Positions 18,731 to 25,602 of a stretch of DNA of 64,000 bases are shown here, piece by piece (position 1 is the first letter of the stretch; every line of letters begins with the position of its first letter). Below the pieces are notes generated by a model. It was given only the letters and a program-made list of their open reading frames with translations. It was not told where the DNA came from and did no database searches. Source of the stretch: an uncultured Bacteroides sp. (lineage in GTDB: Bacteria > Bacteroidota > Bacteroidia > Bacteroidales > Bacteroidaceae); contig CALULL010000011.1 in the NCBI GenBank assembly GCA_944321465.1, forward strand, positions 30,800 through 94,799, in the 5' to 3' direction. Both the position numbers and the translations under genes were made by a program.

Positions 18731-18784
18731 GTTTCGTTTCCGTTGTTGTATATATAAATAGGTATATAGGCCCTTCGGCCCGGG

Positions 18785-18792
18785 CAAAAGTA
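18785..18792 (-). promoter_or_regulatory. -7 box of menA
   Basis: CAAAAGTA on the plus strand, i.e. TACTTTTG on the minus strand, about 55 bp before the chosen menA start; it rules out the longer ORF start. Confidence 0.55.
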
Positions 18793-18936
18793 TCGGTTTC
18801 TCTTGGATTATGCAAGGCCGCCGGGCCTTTCTGTACCAAATCCTGCCTTGCGCTCCTGTCGGAGGGGGCGCACGGAGTCTGTAAAATGGGTATTACGTTC
18901 TGTAATCCGTATATGGCCGTGCCTGCCGATTTGCCC

Positions 18937-18944
18937 TACCTTTG
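18937..18944 (+). promoter_or_regulatory. -7 box of the aldo/keto reductase gene
   Basis: TACCTTTG, perfect TAnnTTTG, 38 bp before the ATG at 18983. Confidence 0.6.
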
Positions 18945-18982
18945 CGCTATCCGAAAAAATCAGTTGAAAAGAAAGCATACAA

Positions 18983-19831
18983 ATGGAAACAGTAAGATTA
19001 AGCAACGGCGTGGAAATGCCGCAATTGGGCTATGGAGTCTATCAAGTGTCGCCCTCGGAATGCGAGCGGTGCGTCAGCGATGCCATCGGCGTGGGCTATC
19101 GGATGATAGACACGGCACAGGCCTATTTCAACGAGGAGGGCGTGGGCAACGCCGTCCGCAAGTGCGGAGTGCCCCGTAACGAACTGTTCATCGTCACTAA
19201 GGTGTGGATTTCCAATGCAGGATACGAGCGGGCGAAAGCCTCCATCGACGAGTCGCTCCGCAAGTTGCAGACCGACTACATCGACCTGCTGCTCATTCAC
19301 CAGCCCTTTGGCGACTACTACGGCACGTGGCGGGCTATGGAAGAAGCCTACCGTGCGGGCAAGCTGCGGGCCATCGGTGTGTCCAACTTCTACCCCGACC
19401 GCTTCATTGACCTGGCCGAGCTGAGCGAGATAGCCCCGATGGTGAACCAGGTGGAGACGCACGTCTTCAACCAGCAGGCAGAGGCGCAGAAGATAATGCA
19501 GGAGTACGGCACGCACATCATGTCGTGGGGACCCTTTGCCGAGGGCCGCAACAACTTCTTCGGCAACGAGACCCTGACGGGCATCGGCGCAAAGCATGGC
19601 AAGAGTGCCGCCCAGGTGGCCTTGCGTTACCTCCTCCAGCGCGGTGTCATCGTAATCCCCAAGTCCGTCCGCCACGAGCGCATGGAGCAGAACCTCAATG
19701 TGTTCGACTTCAACCTGAGCGACGAAGACATGCAAGCCATACGCGCCCTCGACCTGGGGCACAGCCTGTTCTTCTCGCACTACGACCCGCAGACGGTGAA
19801 GTGGCTGGTACAACTCGGCAAGAGCAAATGA
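18983..19831 (+). CDS. Aldo/keto reductase (2,5-diketo-gluconate-reductase-like)
   Basis: 282 residues, a soluble NADPH-dependent (beta/alpha)8 reductase. Motifs: [18 protein letters not shown] (catalytic Asp and Tyr), [13 protein letters not shown] (Lys), [20 protein letters not shown] (His), [10 protein letters not shown], and the C-terminal cofactor-binding [19 protein letters not shown]. The length is standard. Substrate unknown. It is monocistronic: its downstream region holds a MITE insertion and a strong hairpin. No Fe-S domain or signal, unlike the aldo/keto reductase at 2.8 kb. Confidence 0.93.
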   Translation: METVRLSNGVEMPQLGYGVYQVSPSECERCVSDAIGVGYRMIDTAQAYFNEEGVGNAVRKCGVPRNELFIVTKVWISNAGYERAKASIDESLRKLQTDYIDLLLIHQPFGDYYGTWRAMEEAYRAGKLRAIGVSNFYPDRFIDLAELSEIAPMVNQVETHVFNQQAEAQKIMQEYGTHIMSWGPFAEGRNNFFGNETLTGIGAKHGKSAAQVALRYLLQRGVIVIPKSVRHERMEQNLNVFDFNLSDEDMQAIRALDLGHSLFFSHYDPQTVKWLVQLGKSK

Positions 19832-19905
19832 CCCTTTCCGCAGTCCTTTCGCTTGGACTTGAGGGTCTCTTTTGCCCAACATTTGATTGAGGCTAACATG
19901 GATGG

Positions 19906-20109
19906 TTGAACCCAAATCGGTCATTAGACCGCCCACAATGAGTATAGGCTTATCTTTGGGGGCTTTCCAAGCCCTTTCGCCCTGCTACCGGCATCTTGTC
20001 TGCCGCTTTGTCTCGACGTAGCCCGCTACGCCTTCGACAAAGGTGACAGCCAATCTGCACGGCAGCAGAACGAAATCGCTTTGGACTCTAATGACCTATT
20101 TGGGTTGAA
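19906..20109. mobile_element. MITE copy 1 (194 bp plus TTGAA target duplication)
   Basis: The element spans 19911-20104, flanked on both sides by TTGAA. Its ends are inverted repeats: CCCAAATCGGTCATTAGA on the left and TCTAATGACCTATTTGGG on the right, with one mismatch. The interior contains two hairpins (GGGCTT/AAGCCC near 19960-19974, and CTTTGTC...GACAAAG near 20006-20043). A nearly identical copy lies at 63679-63883 and an internally deleted inverted copy at 55666-55794. No transposase is encoded, so it must be moved in trans. Confidence 0.88.
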
Positions 20110-20122
20110 CCCGAATGGAACA

Positions 20123-20150
20123 GGGGCAGACACCTGCGGATGTCTGCCCC
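20123..20150 (+). terminator. Strong hairpin downstream of the aldo/keto reductase/MITE
   Basis: GGGGCAGACA and TGTCTGCCCC form a perfect 10-bp stem with an 8-base loop, followed only by TTGCC. It may be the original terminator of the aldo/keto reductase gene, now separated from it by the MITE. The weak T tract leaves this uncertain. Confidence 0.45.
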
Positions 20151-20261
20151 TTGCCGCATATTGTCCGGCGGGTGCCTGGCGGTCCGCCCCCTGTCCCTGC
20201 TGCGGTGACGGGCACAGCGTGGCCGATGTTGCGCCGTAATGGTCCGCCGAAAAGCCCCTGT

Positions 20262-20393
20262 CACGCTTCTATCCCCTTAGGGGCACACCTTCGCCCCCGT
20301 GCTGGCACAAGTGTGCCAGCCGGAGAGCGGACCTGTGCCAGCCGGGCAGCAAAGGCGCGCCCGGAGAGCGGCACAAGGACGGCCCAAGGGAGA
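20262..20393. repeat. 22-bp periodic repeat cluster C (6 units)
   Basis: Unit starts at 20262, 20284, 20306, 20328, 20350 and 20372. The units at 20284 and 20306 together give the perfect hairpin GCTGGCACA/TGTGCCAGC. Cores such as CACACCTTCGCCC, CACAAGTGTGCC and CAAAGGCGCGCCC follow the family pattern. It lies just upstream of the promoter of the RibD-like gene. Confidence 0.8.
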
Positions 20394-20471
20394 AATGCGA
20401 CAAACTACGGTTTCTTATACCCGAATTACCGAAAAGCCCGAAGGAGGGTTGTAGGCGAAAGACAAAGGGCG

Positions 20472-20479
20472 TATCTTTG
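20472..20479 (+). promoter_or_regulatory. -7 box of the RibD-like/hydrolase operon
   Basis: TATCTTTG, perfect TAnnTTTG, 53 bp before the ATG at 20533. Confidence 0.6.
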
Positions 20480-20532
20480 CCCTGTCGCCCGGCGACATAC
20501 AACGATAGAAACCAATCCAAACAAGAACGTAT

Positions 20533-21213
20533 ATGGAAAGACCCTACATCATCTGCCACATGATAGCTTCTGTCGACGGCAGGATAGACTGTGCCATGGT
20601 AGACAAAATCAGCGGAGACGAGTACTACACCGCCCTGCAACGACTCGGCTGCCCCACGAATCTGACGGGCCGCGTCACGATGGAGCACTACAGTGCCGAG
20701 AAAACGCCCTTCGCGCCGATAGAAAACCGCCCCATAGGCCACACCACGGTGCATGTGGCCCGCAAGGCCGACGGCTACACCGTGGCCGTCGACACGATGG
20801 GCCGCCTGCGCTGGCCTGCCGCCGAGATAGACGGACACCCGTTGCTGTGCATCGTCAGCGAGGATGCCAGCCAAGAGTATCTGGAGGCCCTGCGCCAGCA
20901 AGGCATATCCTACATCGCCACGGGCAAGAACAGCATCGATCTGCCGCAGGCCATGCACCTGCTGAGGCGCGACTTCGGCGTAGAGCGGCTGGCCGTGCTG
21001 GGAGGCGGACACATCAACGGCGGTTTTCTGACGGCGGGACTCATCGACGAGATAAGCCTGATGATAGCCCCCGGCGTGGACGGGCGACGGGGCTGGACAG
21101 CCGTGTTCGACGGCATAGCCGACCAAGAGCGACAACCCGTTCACCTAAGCCTGACGGACGTAGAACGGTTTGACAACGGCACCGTGTGGCTACGCTACAA
21201 GACAGAACGCTGA
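20533..21213 (+). CDS. RibD C-terminal/dihydrofolate-reductase-fold protein
   Basis: 226 residues. The opening RPYIICHMIASVDGRID and later RLAVLGGGHINGGFLTAGLIDE with the following LMIAPGVDG are the hallmarks of the RibD C-terminal reductase domain, which has a dihydrofolate-reductase fold and binds NADPH. The deaminase domain of true RibD is absent, so this is a stand-alone paralogue of unknown substrate, related to the 5-amino-6-ribosylamino-uracil reductases. It is followed after 5 bp by an alpha/beta hydrolase. Confidence 0.85.
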   Translation: MERPYIICHMIASVDGRIDCAMVDKISGDEYYTALQRLGCPTNLTGRVTMEHYSAEKTPFAPIENRPIGHTTVHVARKADGYTVAVDTMGRLRWPAAEIDGHPLLCIVSEDASQEYLEALRQQGISYIATGKNSIDLPQAMHLLRRDFGVERLAVLGGGHINGGFLTAGLIDEISLMIAPGVDGRRGWTAVFDGIADQERQPVHLSLTDVERFDNGTVWLRYKTER

Positions 21214-21218
21214 ATCAC

Positions 21219-21986
21219 ATGAACGGACGCACCCCCCAACAACCCCGCTACATGCCCGTGGAGAGCGACGGAAGGCTCGCCGTCTTCATCCACGGCATTA
21301 CGGAGGGTCCCGATCAGTTCGCCCCGCTTATGGCCGAGGCCAACGCTGCGGGCTACTCTGCCGTCTCGTTGCTGCTGCCGGGGCACGGAGGCTCGGCAAC
21401 CGACTTTGCCCGTACCAATGAACAGGAATGGACGGCCTACGTGCGTACCCGGCTGGAGCAGGCGAGGGAGCGATACGGGCACATCGTGCTGGTGGGGCAC
21501 TCGATGGGCACGCTGCTCTCGTTCCTGGCTTACGCCGAACGGCCTCAAAACATCGTGGGCATCGTAGCCATAGCCTCGCCGCTGGTGGTGCGCGTCAGGC
21601 GGCGTGCCGTGCGCAACCTGCTGAGGGCGGGACTGAGCCGCCAACTGTCCCCCGACGACCCGGCGGCCAGCGTAGCGCAGGCTTCGAGCGTAGCGCAAGG
21701 CCCGGCACTGGGCTACATGGCATGGCTGCCGAGGCTTGCCGACCTCTTCAGGCTGATAGCCCGGACACGCAAGGTGCTGAAGGAGGTCTCCGTGCCTACC
21801 CTCGTAGTCCACGCCGACGGCGACGAGCTGGTGGGCGCGGCCAGTCTGAGGATATTCAGGCGCGAAGTGCCTGCCCGCTACCTCGACATCGCGCGTCTGC
21901 CCCACTCCACCCACTTCACCTACGACGAGACCGACCGCCTCACGCTGCACAGGCTCTTCCGCGACTTTCTCGCAGCACGCCGGTAG
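21219..21986 (+). CDS. Alpha/beta hydrolase (carboxylesterase/lysophospholipase-like)
   Basis: 255 residues from the ATG 6 bases after the previous stop codon; an in-frame earlier start would overlap the upstream gene. Visible: VFIHGITEG (oxyanion region), LLLPGHGG, the nucleophile elbow GHSMG, the acid in VHADGDELV and the histidine in LPHSTHFTYDE, giving a complete Ser-Asp-His triad. No signal peptide, so cytoplasmic. The family includes monoacylglycerol-lipase and esterase relatives; the substrate is unknown. Coupled to the RibD-like gene. Confidence 0.88.
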   Translation: MNGRTPQQPRYMPVESDGRLAVFIHGITEGPDQFAPLMAEANAAGYSAVSLLLPGHGGSATDFARTNEQEWTAYVRTRLEQARERYGHIVLVGHSMGTLLSFLAYAERPQNIVGIVAIASPLVVRVRRRAVRNLLRAGLSRQLSPDDPAASVAQASSVAQGPALGYMAWLPRLADLFRLIARTRKVLKEVSVPTLVVHADGDELVGAASLRIFRREVPARYLDIARLPHSTHFTYDETDRLTLHRLFRDFLAARR

Positions 21987-21995
21987 CCACGTCCC

Positions 21996-23144
21996 TCAGA
22001 CGGGCACCACGCCGATGCCGGGACGGTCGGGCAGAACGATGCGCCCCTGCACCACCTCCACACCACGGAATCGGTCGTTCGTGATGAGCAGGTTGCCGTC
22101 GAGGTCGGCAAAGTCCACCGCCGGAGACAGTTGGGCCGCAGCCGAACAGGCGCACGAGGTCTCTGTCATACAACCCACCATCGCCCCCATGCCCAATGCG
22201 CGTGCCAGCGTCAGCATCTTCCAAGCCTCGCGCATACCGGTACATTTCATCAGCTTGATGTTGATGCCCGTGAACGCGCCCCGCAACCGGGGCACGTCGG
22301 CAAGGCGTTGCACAGCCTCATCGGCAAACACGGGCAACGGGCTGCGCTCGGTGAGCCACGCCGAGTCGTCCAGCCGTTCTTTGGGCAACGGCTGTTCCAC
22401 CATCACCACGCCCTGAGCGGCCAGCCAGACGATTTCGTCAAGAGCCTTCTGCCGGTCGGTCCAACCCTGATTGGCGTCCACGGCTATGGGCAGCGAGGTG
22501 ACCGAACGCACGGCACGTATCATCTCGCGGTCGTTGCCTCCGCCCAGCTTCACTTTCAGTATATTGAAACGCCCTGCACACTCGCGCGTCTTTTCTTTCA
22601 CCACTTGGGGCGTGTCTATGCCTATGGTGAAGGTAGTGGAAGGAGCCTTGGCGGGGTCGAGTCCCCAGATGCGATGCCATGGTGCCCCCAGCAACTTGCC
22701 CACAAGGTCGTGCAAGGCAATGTCGACAGCGGCCTTGGCGGCAGTATCGCGCGGCGACAGCCCGTCGACGTAGGCCAGTATGTCCTCCAACAGGAAGGGG
22801 CTTGAGAAACGCCCCAAATCCACGCGGCGCAGAAAGGCCGTCACGCTGTCGGTCGTCTCACCCAGGTAGGGAGGCATGGAAGCCTCGCCATAGCCCACCA
22901 GGCCGTCGTACTCCACCTCAACCTGTACGCCAGGCGTGGTGGTGCGCGAATAGGAAGCCACGGTGAAGGTGTGGCGCAGGCTCAGTTCGTAGGGGAAGAA
23001 GCGCAGCACCATGCGCGGCACCATACCTCCACGGCCCACGTTGAAAGGTTCAGGCCCGGAGGAAGCCGCCCCGTGGGCTGGCAGCAACCCGGCACCCAAT
23101 GCCGCCAGAGCGGCGGTCTTCAGAAAAGTCCTTCGGTCTTGCAT
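21996..23144 (-). CDS. Exported dipeptide epimerase (enolase superfamily)
   Basis: 382 residues. The start MQDRRTFLKTAALAALGAG has a twin-arginine-type signal. The body is a muconate-lactonizing-enzyme-subgroup member: ILKVKLGGG (catalytic Lys-x-Lys), AVDANQGW (first metal Asp), MVEQPL (Glu), VFADEAV (Asp) and INIKLMKCTGM (second catalytic Lys). This set is typical of L-Ala-D/L-Glu epimerases that act on murein or dietary dipeptides. A longer ORF begins at 23240 but crosses the TACTTTTG promoter box, so 23144 is preferred. Convergent with the hydrolase, with 9 bp between the stop codons. Confidence 0.9.
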   Translation of the reverse strand: MQDRRTFLKTAALAALGAGLLPAHGAASSGPEPFNVGRGGMVPRMVLRFFPYELSLRHTFTVASYSRTTTPGVQVEVEYDGLVGYGEASMPPYLGETTDSVTAFLRRVDLGRFSSPFLLEDILAYVDGLSPRDTAAKAAVDIALHDLVGKLLGAPWHRIWGLDPAKAPSTTFTIGIDTPQVVKEKTRECAGRFNILKVKLGGGNDREMIRAVRSVTSLPIAVDANQGWTDRQKALDEIVWLAAQGVVMVEQPLPKERLDDSAWLTERSPLPVFADEAVQRLADVPRLRGAFTGINIKLMKCTGMREAWKMLTLARALGMGAMVGCMTETSCACSAAAQLSPAVDFADLDGNLLITNDRFRGVEVVQGRIVLPDRPGIGVVPV

Positions 23145-23171
23145 AATCCATCGGTTTGCGAAACGTGTGTC

Positions 23172-23179
23172 CAAAAGTA
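23172..23179 (-). promoter_or_regulatory. -7 box of the dipeptide epimerase gene
   Basis: CAAAAGTA on the plus strand is TACTTTTG on the minus strand, 28 bp before the chosen start, leaving a short leader. Confidence 0.55.
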
Positions 23180-23248
23180 GCAAAACCTTCCGGCATACGG
23201 ATACAAAGCACCGGCTTTTTCCACCCGCGCCAGCCCGCACAGGCCAAC

Positions 23249-23297
23249 GTCGCCCGCCCCGGCGGGCGACAAAAAGGAAGGCACGCGGGGGCGTGCC
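23249..23297. other. Two perfect G+C-rich hairpins
   Basis: GTCGCCCGCC/GGCGGGCGAC (23249-23270) and GGCACGC/GCGTGCC (23280-23297) lie side by side downstream of the hicB-like gene and upstream of the epimerase promoter. Neither has a T tract on the minus strand, so a classical terminator is not shown. Confidence 0.5.
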
Positions 23298-23389
23298 CTC
23301 TCAGACAAGAGAATTTACTGGTGCCGCGAGGCCGACATGTGCCACAACGGCAGCGAACACAGTGTTTTCGCGTCGCGCAGACAGAAGAG

Positions 23390-23572
23390 TCAGACGAACT
23401 CCTCTAAGGTGTACATGTCGCTCACGAAGTCGTCCACCACACCTTCAAGGTTCTCCAAAGCCTCTTCGGCAGTTTCGCCATAGGCGCTGCACAACATGTT
23501 GTCTCTGACGTAGGCAAAGAAACCGCCTCCACGGGCGACTTCAACCACAGAATCGGATGCTTTCAGTCTCAT
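23390..23572 (-). CDS. Orphan HicB-like antitoxin-fold protein
   Basis: 60 residues starting MRLKASDSVVEVARGG. The segment GFFAYVRDNMLCSAYGETAEEALENLEGVVDDF fits the partial RNase-H-like HicB fold, in which such proteins neutralise HicA mRNA interferases. There is no DNA-binding tail and no HicA gene on either side. The start was fixed by the minus-strand -7 box at 23605-23612; the longer ORF start at 23668 lies upstream of that promoter. It may be a relic, a solitary antitoxin, or a regulator of unrelated function. Confidence 0.7.
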   Translation of the reverse strand: MRLKASDSVVEVARGGGFFAYVRDNMLCSAYGETAEEALENLEGVVDDFVSDMYTLEEFV

Positions 23573-23604
23573 GGGATTGCAAGTGCTTTTTGTTTTTACT
23601 GGCC

Positions 23605-23612
23605 CAAAGATA
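23605..23612 (-). promoter_or_regulatory. -7 box of the hicB-like gene
   Basis: CAAAGATA on the plus strand, TATCTTTG on the minus strand, 33 bp before the 23572 start. Confidence 0.6.
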
Positions 23613-23665
23613 GCACCCGCATGTTTCATTGCTGTGTAGAACAGGTTACATTTCGTCCAAGAGGG

Positions 23666-23753
23666 CAAAGGTGCGCCCCCGGGCAGGCAGAGGTGTGCTC
23701 CCGAGCGGGCAAAGGAATGCCCGCAAGCGGGGAGACCTCTGCCTGCCCGGAAC
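23666..23753. repeat. 22-bp periodic repeat cluster D (4 units, nested inverted repeat)
   Basis: Unit starts at 23666, 23688, 23710 and 23732. A perfect 16-bp inverted repeat (CCGGGCAGGCAGAGGT at 23679-23694 and its complement at 23735-23750) encloses the inner hairpin GCGGGCA/TGCCCGC. The cluster begins 8 bp after the stop codon of the NlpC/P60 gene on the minus strand, so it lies in that transcript's 3' end. Confidence 0.85.
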
Positions 23754-23760
23754 TACCGGA

Positions 23761-24984
23761 CTACCAAGGCAAAGGGGCAGGCACGGGGGCATAGAAGCTG
23801 TTGGTGGCCGTGGTGTTGAGCTGAGGCAGCCGGCCCACAAAGGGAAGCACGCGCACGGCAAACAACAGGCGGCGCAGGTTGAAGTCGTCGTAAAGCGGGT
23901 CGGCAGGGTCGAAGCTACCCAAGCGCACGTCGCCTTGGGCATGGATGAAGCGCAGACCGCCCAGATAGATGGCCACGTGGACGATGCGCTCGCGGCGACC
24001 GTCGCGGGCAGGCGTTCCGAAGAACAACAGGTCGCCGGGCTGCACACCCGCAAAGCCGGAAGCCACGTCGACCCGTTGACCCACGTAGGCTTGCTGCGAG
24101 GCATCGCGGGGGATGATGATGTCGTGCATCAGGAGCACCGTGCGCACAAAGCCGCTACAGTCCATGCCCTTGGCCGAGGTACCGGCCCACAGATAAGGAA
24201 TGCCCATCAGCATGTGGGCGGTGCGCAAAATGGAAGGAACGTCCTGCACGAGAGCCTGCCGCCATTGCGCCTCGGGCCGGGCAGCCGAAAGGGGCAGGTA
24301 GCCCGTGCGCCCGTCGGGGTAGCGCACATGGTAGAAACCGCCGGCGGTGCCAAGCAGCTCCAGTCGGTTGCCGGACACGACATCGGACACCGGCTGGGCC
24401 CCTGCGTCGGGCAACGAATAGACAAGGCCGAACAAAGCCGTCACTACCAGTTTGTCGGCACGGTTCCAGGCAGACAGCTCCTGCGCTGTCATGGGCTGCA
24501 CCCCGGCGCGATGTACCCAGGCAATGTAGCCGTCGGGGGTCTGCACCCGATACCAGTCGTCGCGCTGAAGCACCCTCACAGGCATGCCCAGGAGAGCCTG
24601 CGTCAGCATCTCGGAGGAATGGTCGGGGCGCGAGTGCAGGTTGCACACCGAGAGACGTACCACGCCCCACGTGCGTCCCTCAAGAGCGGCCGTGTCGGGC
24701 AATAAGCGCAAGCCGTCTACAGGATGCCACCCGCGAAGGCGCAGCAGGCGCAACAACTCGTCGTGGGCCTGGGCAGAGGTTGTAACGCCTCCGAGGCGCA
24801 CGGTGTCACCCTCGACCGCAACGCGCACTTGGAACAGCTCGGTGCGCCCGTCGGGGGCGTAGCGCAGGCGGATGCTGTCGACCAGCTGGCCGATGCCAGA
24901 CTCAGTCCGGGCAAACAATGCCGGACAAAAACAAAGGGCCAAGAGGCAAAGCCACGGCCAAAGGATTAACGTATTTCTCGTCAT
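23761..24984 (-). CDS. SH3-domain NlpC/P60 cell-wall peptidase
   Basis: 407 residues with a signal peptide (cleavage near ALFA, residues 22-25). The middle contains SH3-like segments (RTWGVVRLSVCNLHSRPDH and QRDDWYRVQTPDGYIAWV). The C-terminal third is an NlpC/P60 domain with catalytic Cys in GMDCSGFVRTV, His in HVAIYLGG and a further polar position in FIHAQGDV. Such enzymes cut gamma-D-Glu-diamino-acid bonds in peptidoglycan stem peptides, and the Bacteroides YkfC type often works with dipeptide epimerases. The L-Ala-D/L-Glu epimerase nearby (22.0 kb) therefore fits a murein-peptide recycling or scavenging role. Confidence 0.9.
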   Translation of the reverse strand: MTRNTLILWPWLCLLALCFCPALFARTESGIGQLVDSIRLRYAPDGRTELFQVRVAVEGDTVRLGGVTTSAQAHDELLRLLRLRGWHPVDGLRLLPDTAALEGRTWGVVRLSVCNLHSRPDHSSEMLTQALLGMPVRVLQRDDWYRVQTPDGYIAWVHRAGVQPMTAQELSAWNRADKLVVTALFGLVYSLPDAGAQPVSDVVSGNRLELLGTAGGFYHVRYPDGRTGYLPLSAARPEAQWRQALVQDVPSILRTAHMLMGIPYLWAGTSAKGMDCSGFVRTVLLMHDIIIPRDASQQAYVGQRVDVASGFAGVQPGDLLFFGTPARDGRRERIVHVAIYLGGLRFIHAQGDVRLGSFDPADPLYDDFNLRRLLFAVRVLPFVGRLPQLNTTATNSFYAPVPAPLPW

Positions 24985-25122
24985 AACACTGCTTCGTCGT
25001 TAAGATTAGTCGCGGGCAAAACTACAAATTTATTCCGGCCCGCCGGGGCAAAGCAACGCCCCTTTTTGGGGAAAGAAAAAGAAAAAACAGGAAAGCAGTA
25101 AGGTTTGTGGCACGAAAAGTAC

Positions 25123-25130
25123 TACCTTTG
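25123..25130 (+). promoter_or_regulatory. -7 box of rnpB
   Basis: TACCTTTG ends 5 bases before the predicted 5' end of the RNase P RNA, the correct distance for TAnnTTTG. A TTTG at 25104-25107 may be the -33 element, although the spacer (15) is short. Confidence 0.65.
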
Positions 25131-25135
25131 CCCTC

Positions 25136-25553
25136 GGAAAGGCAGTCGGACGGCCTGCCGCGTGCTTCTTCCGCCGCGACCCTACGCCCAAGCGAACGGC
25201 CACGGACGGAAGCCGCAGGAGGAAAGTCCGGGCAACACAGAGCATCCTACTTCCTAACAGAAAGCTGTCCGCGAGGGCAGAGTAACGCAGAAGAGAACGA
25301 CCGCCCCGTGCCCGCGCACGAGGCAAGGGTGAGAAGGTGGGGTAAGAGCCCACCAGCCTTGCGGCGACGCAAGGGCTGTGCGTCTTAGGAGTTGTAAGGT
25401 CATGTAAACCGGCGCAAAGAGAGTTGCTCGCTCAATGTCGGAGGGTAGACCGCTAAAGCCGCTTGGCGACAGGCGGACAAGATAAATGGCAGGCACCCAG
25501 CCCCTTGCAGGGCAGGGAACAGAACCCGGCTTACAGGCCGACTGCCTTTCCTC
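25136..25553 (+). ncRNA. rnpB: RNase P RNA (class A)
   Basis: The catalytic RNA of RNase P, which trims tRNA 5' leaders. The two ends pair as helix P1: GGAAAGGCAGTCGG at 25136 with CCGACTGCCTTTCC near 25538-25551. The universally conserved segments are visible: GAGGAAAGTCCGGGC (CR-I), the GGTAAGAGCCCACC region, and AGATAAATGGCAGG followed by ACAGAACCCGGCTTAC (CR-V). A TACCTTTG promoter precedes it and a CTCTTTT tract follows. Several ORFs cross this region on both strands; they are shadows of the RNA gene. Confidence 0.97.
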
Positions 25554-25602
25554 TTTTGTACGCAATCTCCCGTCTCAGAAACAAACACTGGCAGCAACCG
25601 TT

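Larger units (their letters stand above)
19832..20532. other. Long intergenic region holding a MITE, a hairpin and repeat cluster C
   Basis: About 700 bases without a gene. In order: a 194-bp MITE with target duplications (19906-20109), a strong hairpin (20123-20150), six 22-bp repeat units (20262-20393), and the -7 box for the RibD-like gene (20472-20479). Short ORFs here run through these repeats and have no recognisable products. Confidence 0.7.

Noticed and set aside
25254-25565. ORFs on both strands across 25030-25597
   Set aside because: They overlap the RNase P RNA gene, which is fully explained by its conserved segments and P1 pairing.
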